This document shows positions 26,301-33,859 of a stretch of 64,000 nt of DNA, in pieces; position 1 is the first letter of the stretch, and every line of letters starts with the position of its first letter. The notes beneath the pieces are model-generated. The model saw nothing but the letters and a program-made list of their open reading frames with translations. It made no database searches and was not told where the DNA came from. Position numbers and translations under genes: made by a program. Where the stretch lies: contig JACKER010000011.1 in NCBI GenBank assembly GCA_020632925.1, positions 186,001 through 250,000 of the forward strand, written 5' to 3'. The stretch comes from Alphaproteobacteria bacterium (GTDB lineage: Bacteria > Myxococcota_A > UBA796 > GCA-2862545).

Positions 26301-27698
26301 ATGATCCCGATGCTGCTGGCGCTGGCCCCCGAGGCCCGTGCGGAGGAAGGCCCCGAGGTGGTGCAGGTGCCCGCTCACGCCTTCGTCTTCGCCGAGCAGG
26401 AGGGCAGGATCGAGGTGCGCGAGCGAGGCGTTCCGGCGGCGGTCGACGTGGTGCACCCGACCGCCTGTCGCGTGCGCTTCGTGGTGACGGCCGAGGGTCC
26501 CCGACACGCCGTCGACAACTGCCCCGAGCAGCTCATGGCCAACGTCGGTGCAGCCGCCGACGCGTGGAGCTTCGCGGCGACCGGGGCCACCGACGAGATC
26601 GTGATCGACACCTGGTATGCATTCCTGCCGGATCACACGGTGCACACGCTGGTTGCGCCCAACCGCGCGACCGTGAAGGTGCACGACCTCGGCGTGGACG
26701 TGATCCCCTTTGGCATCCTCGCGCTGCGCTTCCCGGTCCATCCCGACGGGATCCAGCGCCGCAAGGATGCGCCCGAGGGCGCGGCCGTGACCTGCCGGGC
26801 GTGGGCGATCACGGACGGAACCGGCGCGGTCCGGACGGTCGAGGTGGTGGGCTGCGACGACCGCTTCGCCGCCCGCGTCCGGGAGTCGCTGTCGGTGTGG
26901 CAGCTCGCCCCCGCCACCATCGGTTCCTACACCCTGCCCGTCTCGGCCGAGATCGGCGTGTCCTTCGAGCCGGCGGGGGACGGGGCCCCGCCGACGGTGG
27001 CCTTCGAGAAGGCGGTCCCCCCCGACGTCGGCGACCGGCCGACACCGGTGGTCGCGAAGACCGTCGAGACCCCGCATCCCGAGGGTGACCCCCTGCTGGT
27101 GGTGCACCACAAGGGGTACCTCCCCGTCGAGATCTACGGGTTCGGCCGACCGGAGCCGGTGGGCGCCTCGGCGAGCTGCGACGTGCTGCTCCAGGTCGGG
27201 CCCGCCTACCGGGCGCAGGTCTGGCCCGAGCGGTGCGACGAAGCGGCTCGGAGCGCGGTCGAGAAGGTCACCGACCAGTGGCTCGTGGCGGCCGGCCAGG
27301 GTGGTCCCGACGAGCGGGTGGCCCGCTTCCGCGGGACCTGGCGCTTCGACGGGGATCGGGTCGAGCTGCTCCTCGCGGACGCCGACGTGGGTGACAAGGC
27401 GGTCCTGCCCGAGGGTGTGCGCACCTGGACCGCGGCGCTCGCGACCGTGAAGGTCCCGCCGAGGCTCCCCAGCGGCACCACGGTCCCCGACGGGGGGATC
27501 GTGTGCGAGATCGACGCGACGATCACGCGGTCGGGCCGCCCCGGACAGCTCGTGCCCGTCGAGGATCCGCAGGCCTGCCCGTCGCCGTTCATGGCGGAGG
27601 CCACCCGGGCGGTCAAGAAGTGGCGCTGGTCGCCGGCTGTGGCGGACGGGGAGATGGTGGAGAGCACCCAGCGCGTCCGCGTCCGATTCGGGGGATAG
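26301..27698 (+). CDS. Secreted protein with four TonB-C-like Cys modules
   Basis: This 465-residue protein has a short signal peptide (MIPMLLALAPEARA). The mature chain appears to hold four repeats, each beginning with a Cys on a beta-strand (Cys56, Cys165, Cys293, Cys402), followed by a second Cys about 20 residues on and a Trp-containing helix or strand end (AWSFAAT, VWQLAPA, QWLVAAG, KWRWSPA). The pattern x-Gly-x-V...C...A...W-x-x-x-PA recalls the TonB C-terminal domain, but no TonB transmembrane helix is visible beyond the signal. I infer four degenerate TonB-C-like modules, probably disulfide-linked and periplasmic. ATG at 26301 has a GGAGGAG site; the much longer frame is a shadow. Confidence 0.7.
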   Translation: MIPMLLALAPEARAEEGPEVVQVPAHAFVFAEQEGRIEVRERGVPAAVDVVHPTACRVRFVVTAEGPRHAVDNCPEQLMANVGAAADAWSFAATGATDEIVIDTWYAFLPDHTVHTLVAPNRATVKVHDLGVDVIPFGILALRFPVHPDGIQRRKDAPEGAAVTCRAWAITDGTGAVRTVEVVGCDDRFAARVRESLSVWQLAPATIGSYTLPVSAEIGVSFEPAGDGAPPTVAFEKAVPPDVGDRPTPVVAKTVETPHPEGDPLLVVHHKGYLPVEIYGFGRPEPVGASASCDVLLQVGPAYRAQVWPERCDEAARSAVEKVTDQWLVAAGQGGPDERVARFRGTWRFDGDRVELLLADADVGDKAVLPEGVRTWTAALATVKVPPRLPSGTTVPDGGIVCEIDATITRSGRPGQLVPVEDPQACPSPFMAEATRAVKKWRWSPAVADGEMVESTQRVRVRFGG

Positions 27699-27701
27699 GG
27701 T
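27696..27701 (+). promoter_or_regulatory. Candidate -10 hexamer TAGGGT, leaderless spacing, for the protease gene
   Basis: TAGGGT overlaps the TAG stop of the upstream gene and ends 7 nt before the ATG at 27709, predicting a leaderless transcript. Confidence 0.4.
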
Positions 27702-27708
27702 GGGGGCC

Positions 27709-30495
27709 ATGATCGCCCTCCTCGCTCTCGCCCGCATCGCACCCGCCGCAGACACGGACTGGCAACGCACGCTGGACACCGTCGTCCCCTCGGTCGTCTC
27801 GTTGAGGGTCACCGCGGTGCGGGACTTCGACACCGAGGACGCGAGCGTGTCGCAGGGCACCGGCTTCGTCGTGGATGCCGAGCGGGGCCTGATCCTCACC
27901 AACCGACACATGGTGCACGCGGGGCCGGTGATCGCGCAGGCCGTGTTCGCCGACCACGAAGAGGTGCCGCTGCGCGCGGTCTACCGCGATCCGGTGCACG
28001 ACTTCGGGTTGTATGCCTTCGACCCCGCGCTGGTCCGCCACCAGGACGTGCGCGCCCTCCCGCTCGATCCGGGCGGTGCGAGGGTCGGGCTCGAGATCCG
28101 GGTGGTCGGCAACGACGCCGGCGAGAAGATCAGCATCCTCGACGGCACGCTCGCGCGGCTGGACCGCAACCCGCCGTTCTACGGGTCGGACACGTACAAC
28201 GACGTGAACACGTTCTACATCCAGGCGGCGTCGAACACCTCGGGTGGCTCCAGCGGGTCGCCGGTCGTGGACCAGCGCGGCGTGGTGGTCGCGCTGAACG
28301 CCGGAGGGGCCACCGAGGCGGCCTCGAGCTTCTACCTCCCGCTCGACCGGGTCGTGCGGGCGCTGGACCTCGTCCAGGCGGGGCGCCCCGTGACGCGCGG
28401 CGGCATGCTCGCGACCTTCCTGCTGACTCCGTTCGACGAGCTGCGTCGCCTCGGGCTGTCCCCGACCGCGGAGGACCGCGCGCGCGGAGCCGCGGACGGC
28501 AAGGCGGTGGGGATGCTCGTCGTGGCCGACGTCGTCCCGGGCTCGCCCGCGGAGGAGGCGCTCACCCCCGGCGACGTGCTGATCGAGGTGGGAGGCCAGC
28601 TGGTGCTCGGTTTCGCCGAGCTCGACGCGGTGCTCGACGAGCACGTCGGTGAGCGGCTCGAGGTCCTCGTCGAACGAGGCGGGACCGAGGTCCGCTCGGA
28701 GGTCGAGGTCGCGGACCTCCAGCGTCTGTCGCCGGCCACCTTCCTCGAGCAGGGCCGGGCCGTGTTCCACGACCTGTCGCTGGTGCAGGCACGCAACCAC
28801 CATCTCCCGGTCCAGGGGGTGTACGTCGCGGTCTCCGGGTACTCCTGGAACGCGGGCGACGTGCCGTCGTCCTCGATCATCACCGAGCTCGACGGCGAGC
28901 GGGTCACGGACCTCGACGCCTTCCAGCGGATGCTCGAGGGGAAGTCGGATGGCCAGCGCATGCGCGTCCGCTTCTCGATGGTCGACGACCTGCGCGAGTC
29001 GTACGAGACGGTCGTGGTCAACGATCGCCGCTGGCATCGCATGGCCCGCTGCACCCGCGACGACGCGCTCGGCGCCTGGCCCTGCGTGGAGTCACCGCCT
29101 CCGCCCGACCCGGTCCGGCCGCCACCGCCCGAGCGCCTGCCGATCCTCGCCGACGACCGCGTCTCCCGGCGCCTCGCCACGACCCTCGTCCTCGTCGAGT
29201 TCGACATCCCGCACCCGACCGCCGGCGTGAAGGACCTCAACTACGTCGGCGTGGGCACGGTGATCGACGCCGACCGCGGCCTCGTCCTCGTGGATCGGGA
29301 CACGGTCCCGGTGTCGCTGGGGGACATGACCTTGACCTTCGCGGGCACCGTGCGCGTCCCGGGCCACCTGGTCTACCTCCACCCGGTCCACGATCTCGCC
29401 GTCATCGCGTACGACCCGTCCCTGCTGGGCGATCTGCCGGTGTCGGCCGCGCCGTTCGACACCCGCCCGCTGCACCCCGGCGAGCGGGTGTGGCAGGTGG
29501 GGCTCGGCGGGGACCGCGAGCTCGTCTCGCGCAAGACGAAGGTCGACACCATCCAGCCCGTCCTCCTCGGCATCTCCACCACGCCGCGGTTCCGCGACAC
29601 CAACGTGGACGGGGTCAGCATCGACGAGGGCGTCGACAGCTACGGCGGCCTGTTGGCAGACGGGAAGGGGCGTCTGCGCGCGCTCTGGGCCTCGTTCCTC
29701 GATCCGGCCTCCGGCGAGCGCACGTTCTGGGGGCTGCCGGCATGGATCGCCGATCCGGTGGTCGGTCCGCTGCTACGGGGCCAACAGCCGGTGTACCGCA
29801 CGCTCGGCGTCGAGCTGGCACCGCTGTCGCTGGCCTCGGCTCGAGACCGCGGGTTGTCCGACGACCGCATCCGGCAGTTCCTCCAGGCCGATCCTCGGGG
29901 TCGCCAGGTGCTGGAGGTGCAGCGCGTGAACGGTCGGGCGCCGGCCTTCGGCGCGCTCCGCGACACGGACCTGCTCCTCGCCGTCGACGGCGAGCTGGTG
30001 ACCCACCCGAGCGACCTCGAGCTGCGCATGCAGGCGCCGATGCTGACGCTCACCATCCTGCGCAAGGGCCAGGAACAGGACGTGGTGGTGGAGACGCTGC
30101 CGCTCGACGGTGGCGGGGTGGACCGGGCGTTGTCGTGGGCGGGTCTGGTGCTCCACGAGCCGCACGCCGACGTGGCCGCGCAGGGTGGCCTCGATCCGCA
30201 GGGCGTCTACGTCGCGTGGTTGTGGTTCGGCTCTCCGGGCGCTCGATACGGCATGCGCCCCACGTGGCGGATCGTGGCGGTCGACGGCGAGCCCACACCG
30301 ACGCTCGACGCCTTCCTCGAGGTGGTGTCGGGGCTCGATGAGGGTGCCGCGGTGCGGCTCGAGACCGAGCGGCTCGACGGGAGCCGGGGCGTGACGACGC
30401 TCCAGCTCGACCTGGCCTACTGGCCCACCCAGCTGCTCGAGCTGCGGCCCGACGGGACCTGGGCACGCACGGCCGTCTCCGGGGAGCAGCCGTGA
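27709..30495 (+). CDS. Double trypsin-like protease with PDZ domains (Nma111/HtrA-like)
   Basis: This 928-residue protein has a signal-like start (MIALLALARIAPAADT). The first protease domain (about 18-225) has a full triad: His67 (LTNRHMV), Asp98 (DPVHDFGLYAFD) and Ser182 (SGGSSGSPVV). Two PDZ-like domains follow (about 240-345 and 370-440), then a proline-rich linker (about 463-475). The second trypsin-like domain (about 480-690) keeps DPVHD-like HPVHDLAVIAYD, but Asp replaces His in LVDRDTV and there is no GxSGSP, so it should be inactive. Two further PDZ-like regions end the protein. This active-plus-inactive layout matches eukaryotic Nma111/Ynm3. The likely role is periplasmic quality control. 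The stop overlaps the sixA start (GTGA). Confidence 0.85.
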   Translation: MIALLALARIAPAADTDWQRTLDTVVPSVVSLRVTAVRDFDTEDASVSQGTGFVVDAERGLILTNRHMVHAGPVIAQAVFADHEEVPLRAVYRDPVHDFGLYAFDPALVRHQDVRALPLDPGGARVGLEIRVVGNDAGEKISILDGTLARLDRNPPFYGSDTYNDVNTFYIQAASNTSGGSSGSPVVDQRGVVVALNAGGATEAASSFYLPLDRVVRALDLVQAGRPVTRGGMLATFLLTPFDELRRLGLSPTAEDRARGAADGKAVGMLVVADVVPGSPAEEALTPGDVLIEVGGQLVLGFAELDAVLDEHVGERLEVLVERGGTEVRSEVEVADLQRLSPATFLEQGRAVFHDLSLVQARNHHLPVQGVYVAVSGYSWNAGDVPSSSIITELDGERVTDLDAFQRMLEGKSDGQRMRVRFSMVDDLRESYETVVVNDRRWHRMARCTRDDALGAWPCVESPPPPDPVRPPPPERLPILADDRVSRRLATTLVLVEFDIPHPTAGVKDLNYVGVGTVIDADRGLVLVDRDTVPVSLGDMTLTFAGTVRVPGHLVYLHPVHDLAVIAYDPSLLGDLPVSAAPFDTRPLHPGERVWQVGLGGDRELVSRKTKVDTIQPVLLGISTTPRFRDTNVDGVSIDEGVDSYGGLLADGKGRLRALWASFLDPASGERTFWGLPAWIADPVVGPLLRGQQPVYRTLGVELAPLSLASARDRGLSDDRIRQFLQADPRGRQVLEVQRVNGRAPAFGALRDTDLLLAVDGELVTHPSDLELRMQAPMLTLTILRKGQEQDVVVETLPLDGGGVDRALSWAGLVLHEPHADVAAQGGLDPQGVYVAWLWFGSPGARYGMRPTWRIVAVDGEPTPTLDAFLEVVSGLDEGAAVRLETERLDGSRGVTTLQLDLAYWPTQLLELRPDGTWARTAVSGEQP

Positions 30496-30986
30496 GGCGA
30501 CTGATCGTGATGCGACACGCGAAGGCGGTGTCGGAGGTCGACGCTCGTGGTGACCACGCGCGGTCGCTCGCCGATCGTGGGCGCACCGACGCCCAGCTCG
30601 TCGGCCGTCGCCTCGTCGCCCTGGGCTGGTCGCCGGACCGGGTGCTGTCGTCGGACGCCGCGCGCACCCGCGAGACCTGGGATCGGCTGTCCGAGGTCCT
30701 GACCCAGCCGCTCGTCCCGACCTTCACCCGCCAGCTCTACCTCGCGGGTCCGGCGGAGGTCGTGGACGCGCTGTTCGAGGTCGACGAGGGCGCGCGGACG
30801 CTGCTGCTGCTGGGCCACAACCCGGGCTGGGAGCAGCTGGTCGCGGGCCTCAGTGGTCAGGGCGTGGAGATGCCGACGGCGTGCGCGGCGCTGCTCGAGC
30901 TCGAGGGTGAGCGGCCGTGGTGGCAGGCCGCGTCGACCGGCGGTTGGCGTCTCGTGGAGCTGATCCGCCCGAAGACCCTGCGGTAG
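30492..30986 (+). CDS. sixA: SixA-type phosphohistidine phosphatase
   Basis: This 164-residue histidine-phosphatase protein has the RHG-type motif MRHAKA with the nucleophilic His9, the second basic site SSDAARTRETWD (Arg near 59) and the C-terminal LGHNPGWEQL with its His, as in SixA. SixA removes phosphate from phosphohistidine in HPt or NPr proteins. Start GTG at 30492 overlaps the protease stop. The link to the two DHp-containing proteins of the window is speculative. Confidence 0.87.
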   Translation: MRRLIVMRHAKAVSEVDARGDHARSLADRGRTDAQLVGRRLVALGWSPDRVLSSDAARTRETWDRLSEVLTQPLVPTFTRQLYLAGPAEVVDALFEVDEGARTLLLLGHNPGWEQLVAGLSGQGVEMPTACAALLELEGERPWWQAASTGGWRLVELIRPKTLR

Positions 30987-30999
30987 GGCTCGGTCGCCG

Positions 31000-31578
31000 C
31001 TACAGCCGCTTGCGGGCGCGACGCGCGACCTTGCGGAGCCGGCGGTAGAAGTCGTGGTCGTGCTGCAGGTCGAGCGTCGCCAGCAGCCGGCGCTCGAGGG
31101 CGTCGAGCTCGGTGCGGAGGTGGTCCTCGGCGCTGTGCGTCAGGCCGTCCTGGAGCAGCCCCTGCTGCAGCGTGGCCAACGCGTCGGCGAGGCGCGAGAG
31201 CTGCTTGCGCGCGCGGCGGTGGTTCTTGCGCCATCCCTTCTTCGCGGGCTTGTGGCCCGTAGAGGCGAGCGCCTGGCGGACGATACCCAGGCTGCGCTCG
31301 ATCCTCCGCGCGGCGTCCAGGCCGCGGGTCGCGCTGACGGAGCCCGGCTCGTCCGACGGCGTGGCGAATGGGATCACCATCGTCGGTTCCAGGCTGCCGG
31401 CTGCGAGCCGAACCAGGGCCCGGCACGTCTTGGTGTCGAACCCGAGCAGGCCGCTGAGGCGCTCGGGGCCGGCGTTGACGAGCTGCTCGACCGTGAGCAT
31501 GCCCGCATCGGCCAGCGCGCGCAGCCGCGCGGCATCCAGCCCGGGGAGACTCTGCTCGGTGAGGAGGTGGACCGTCAC
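31000..31578 (-). CDS. Helix-hairpin-helix N-terminal protein, otherwise unknown
   Basis: In this 192-residue protein, residues about 8-60 (LPGLDAARLRALADAGMLTVEQLV...LLGFDTKTCRALVRLA) resemble the helix-hairpin-helix pair of nucleic-acid-binding or TfoX/DUF4332-like proteins. The C-terminal 120 residues are helical and very basic, ending KVARRARKRL. It is probably a DNA- or RNA-binding accessory protein. It follows the glutamate-cysteine ligase gene by 9 bp on the same strand. No family name can be supported. Confidence 0.65.
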   Translation of the reverse strand: MTVHLLTEQSLPGLDAARLRALADAGMLTVEQLVNAGPERLSGLLGFDTKTCRALVRLAAGSLEPTMVIPFATPSDEPGSVSATRGLDAARRIERSLGIVRQALASTGHKPAKKGWRKNHRRARKQLSRLADALATLQQGLLQDGLTHSAEDHLRTELDALERRLLATLDLQHDHDFYRRLRKVARRARKRL

Positions 31579-31587
31579 TCTCCCGTT

Positions 31588-32898
31588 CTAATCGACCATG
31601 GGCGCGGCCGCGATCAACGCCAGGGGAGAAGGGTGCTCTCCCAGCCTCCTCAGCAGGGTCCGAGCCGGGCTCTCACCGGACGCCACCTGTCGTTGCAGCG
31701 GCGCGAGCCACCGTCGGTCGTCCGGACAGACCCGTTCGAGGCCCGCGTCCGCCAGGTCCACCAGGTCCTCCGCCCAGGCGGCCATCGTCCGCGTCCCCAC
31801 GCGACCCTCGAGGCCCAGACGACACGCCGTCTCGAACCGGTCGGCGGAGGTGCCCTCGGCGGCGAAGCGCTCCGCGACCCCGAGCGCGAGCTCGAGGGAA
31901 CGCTCGTCGTAGAACAGCCCCTTCCAGAAGGCCGCGAAGCCCATCGCGAGCGGCAGGGGCACGCAGTCCGCACCGCGGATCTCGATGGCGCGCTTCACAC
32001 GCACCTCCGGGAACACGCTGGTGAGGTGGAGCTCCCAGTCCGCGGCGGTCGGTCCGGCCGTCGCGTCGCCCATCCACTCCCCGAAGGTCTGGCCCCGCGC
32101 GAACTGCCAGGCGCCCTGGCGGTCCTTCTTGAACATCATGGGGACCTGGAGCAGCCAGTCCACCCATCGCTCGAAGGTGAACGCGCTGGCCGCGGCCGGG
32201 AACCCGGTGCGCGCGGGATCGGTCCGCGTCCAGATCTTCCCCCGCCACGAGAGGTACCCCGAGGGGCGGCCCCGGACCCAGGGGCTGTTCGCGAAGGTGG
32301 CGGTGGTCAGCGGACCGAGCAGGGTCGCGAGACGGATCTTGCGGGCGCAGTCCACCTCGTCGCTGTAGTCGTACGTCGCCTGGACGGCGGCCGTCCCCTT
32401 CATCATGGAGTGAGCGAGGTCGCCGGTTCGCCCGAGGAAGTCGCGCATCACGACGTATCGTCCCTTGGGCACCCAGCTCACGTCCTCGATCCGGGCGAAG
32501 GGGGTGTACCCCAGCGCGACCTGGCCCACGTTCGTGCCGACCAGCGCGTCGTCCACCTCCATCGCGAAGGCGCGCGCCTCGGCCTCGATCTCCGCGATGG
32601 TGTGGAACGGTGAGCCGGACAGCTCGAACTGGCTGCCGGGCTCCAGCGTGACGCTCGCCATGCCGCGCTGGAGCGCGATCAGGTGACCGCCCTCGACGTA
32701 CGGCTCCCAGCCGTTCCGCCCGGAGAGCCGCTCGAGCAGCCAGCCGACGCCCGGGGTGCCGAAGTAGGGCAGGGGGGCGCCGTCGGTCCGGAGGAGGTGA
32801 CGCTCGAACTCCGCGCCGACGCGAAACGCCGCTCGGGGCTTGCCGGACTCGAAGTACCCGGACACCAGCTGGTCCCGGGTGAGGGACGGGTTGGACAT
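31588..32898 (-). CDS. gshA: Glutamate-cysteine ligase (plant/alphaproteobacterial type)
   Basis: This 436-residue protein has FRVGAEFERHLLR (metal/glutamate site, about 26-38), MASVTLEPGSQFELSG (about 79-94), KGRYVVMRDFLG, LAHSMMKGTAAVQATYDY (about 160-177) and KRAIEIRGADCVPLPL, all diagnostic of class II/III glutamate-cysteine ligases. It joins glutamate and cysteine with ATP, the first step of glutathione synthesis. ATG at 32898, preceded by TTAGAT at 6 nt, so it may be leaderless. No gshB is present in the window. Confidence 0.92.
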   Translation of the reverse strand: MSNPSLTRDQLVSGYFESGKPRAAFRVGAEFERHLLRTDGAPLPYFGTPGVGWLLERLSGRNGWEPYVEGGHLIALQRGMASVTLEPGSQFELSGSPFHTIAEIEAEARAFAMEVDDALVGTNVGQVALGYTPFARIEDVSWVPKGRYVVMRDFLGRTGDLAHSMMKGTAAVQATYDYSDEVDCARKIRLATLLGPLTTATFANSPWVRGRPSGYLSWRGKIWTRTDPARTGFPAAASAFTFERWVDWLLQVPMMFKKDRQGAWQFARGQTFGEWMGDATAGPTAADWELHLTSVFPEVRVKRAIEIRGADCVPLPLAMGFAAFWKGLFYDERSLELALGVAERFAAEGTSADRFETACRLGLEGRVGTRTMAAWAEDLVDLADAGLERVCPDDRRWLAPLQRQVASGESPARTLLRRLGEHPSPLALIAAAPMVD

Positions 32899-32971
32899 GG
32901 AGGGATCTAACGCTCCGGGAGGTCTTTGACGCTCGCCCGAGGGGACGGCACACTGTTGTCCTGGAGGTCCC

Positions 32972-33547
32972 GTGATCCGTTTCACGCCGCTGGCGATGAT
33001 CGCCTGTGTGCCGCACCTGAACACGGAACATCCCGTGGAACCGGTCGGCGAGTGGAGCGCTCCGGAGAACTCCTGGGCGATCTCGCCGCCGCCGTCGGGT
33101 CTGGTGGGCGAGGGCTTCGACGTGGGCGACATCGTCCCCGACGTCCGGCTCCCGGATCAGTTCGACGACGAGGTCAGCGTCTGGCAGTTCTTCGGTCACC
33201 TGGTGGTGCTCGATGTGAGCACGATGTGGTGCGCGCCCTGCCGCGAGCTCGCGGAGACCACGCAGCACACCGTCGACACCTATGGCGAGGAGCTCCAGTA
33301 CGTGACCGTCCTCCAGGAGGATCCGGACGGTGAACCGCCCACGATGGAGGACCTCGGCGCCTGGGCCAACGTGTACGGCCTGTCCACGCCCGTGCTCGGC
33401 GACGGGACCTACGAAGGGACGGGTGCCGCGATCGACAACGGGCAGTACCCGGCGTTGCTCCTGATCGACACCGAGCTGCAGGTCGTCGAGCGGATCAACC
33501 CGCCGACGGACGCCGAGCTGATCGCGGCGATCGAAGAGCACCTCTGA
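32972..33547 (+). CDS. Thioredoxin-like (TlpA/redoxin) lipoprotein
   Basis: This 191-residue protein starts with GTG (TGGAGG site) and a short signal with a lipobox-like MIAC (Cys12). After a Pro-rich linker comes a thioredoxin fold with the active site WCAPC (about 88-92) in VLDVSTMWCAPCRELAE, the PALLLID cis-proline segment and a C-terminal helix. It is probably membrane-tethered on the periplasmic side as a disulfide reductant or oxidant. It diverges from the glutamate-cysteine ligase gene, a plausible thiol-redox pairing. Confidence 0.8.
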   Translation: MIRFTPLAMIACVPHLNTEHPVEPVGEWSAPENSWAISPPPSGLVGEGFDVGDIVPDVRLPDQFDDEVSVWQFFGHLVVLDVSTMWCAPCRELAETTQHTVDTYGEELQYVTVLQEDPDGEPPTMEDLGAWANVYGLSTPVLGDGTYEGTGAAIDNGQYPALLLIDTELQVVERINPPTDAELIAAIEEHL

Positions 33548-33616
33548 GAGGACCCGGGCGCGACACCCGCGCGGCGTCGACCGGGGGCCCCTCCGCCGAC
33601 GGCCTCCGCCGACGTG

Positions 33617-33859
33617 CTACTCGTCGTCCTCGTCGTCTTCCATGGGGGCGAGGCCGCCGTCCTTCGTCCGCATGAACATCTGGCTGACCGACTCGGCCCC
33701 GGCCTTCACCGCCGCGGTCGCCGTCACCTTCTTCTGGCCGCGCCGACGCAGCAGGACGACGCCGATCACGAAGAGCAGGAGGAGGACCAGCCCGCCGCCG
33801 CCGCACATCAGCACCAGCAGCGAGAAGACGACGACGATGATGATGGTCGAAGTGCTCAC
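33617..33859 (-). CDS. Small single-helix membrane protein with acidic tail
   Basis: This 80-residue protein has one or two closely spaced hydrophobic stretches (IIIVVVFSLLVLMCGGGGLVLLLLFVIGVVLL, about 6-37, in two parts), then RRRGQKK and an acidic C-terminus MEDDEDDE. The GTG start at 33859 overlaps the topoisomerase stop (GTGA), so it is translated from the topB mRNA. Family unknown. Confidence 0.65.
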   Translation of the reverse strand: MSTSTIIIVVVFSLLVLMCGGGGLVLLLLFVIGVVLLRRRGQKKVTATAAVKAGAESVSQMFMRTKDGGLAPMEDDEDDE

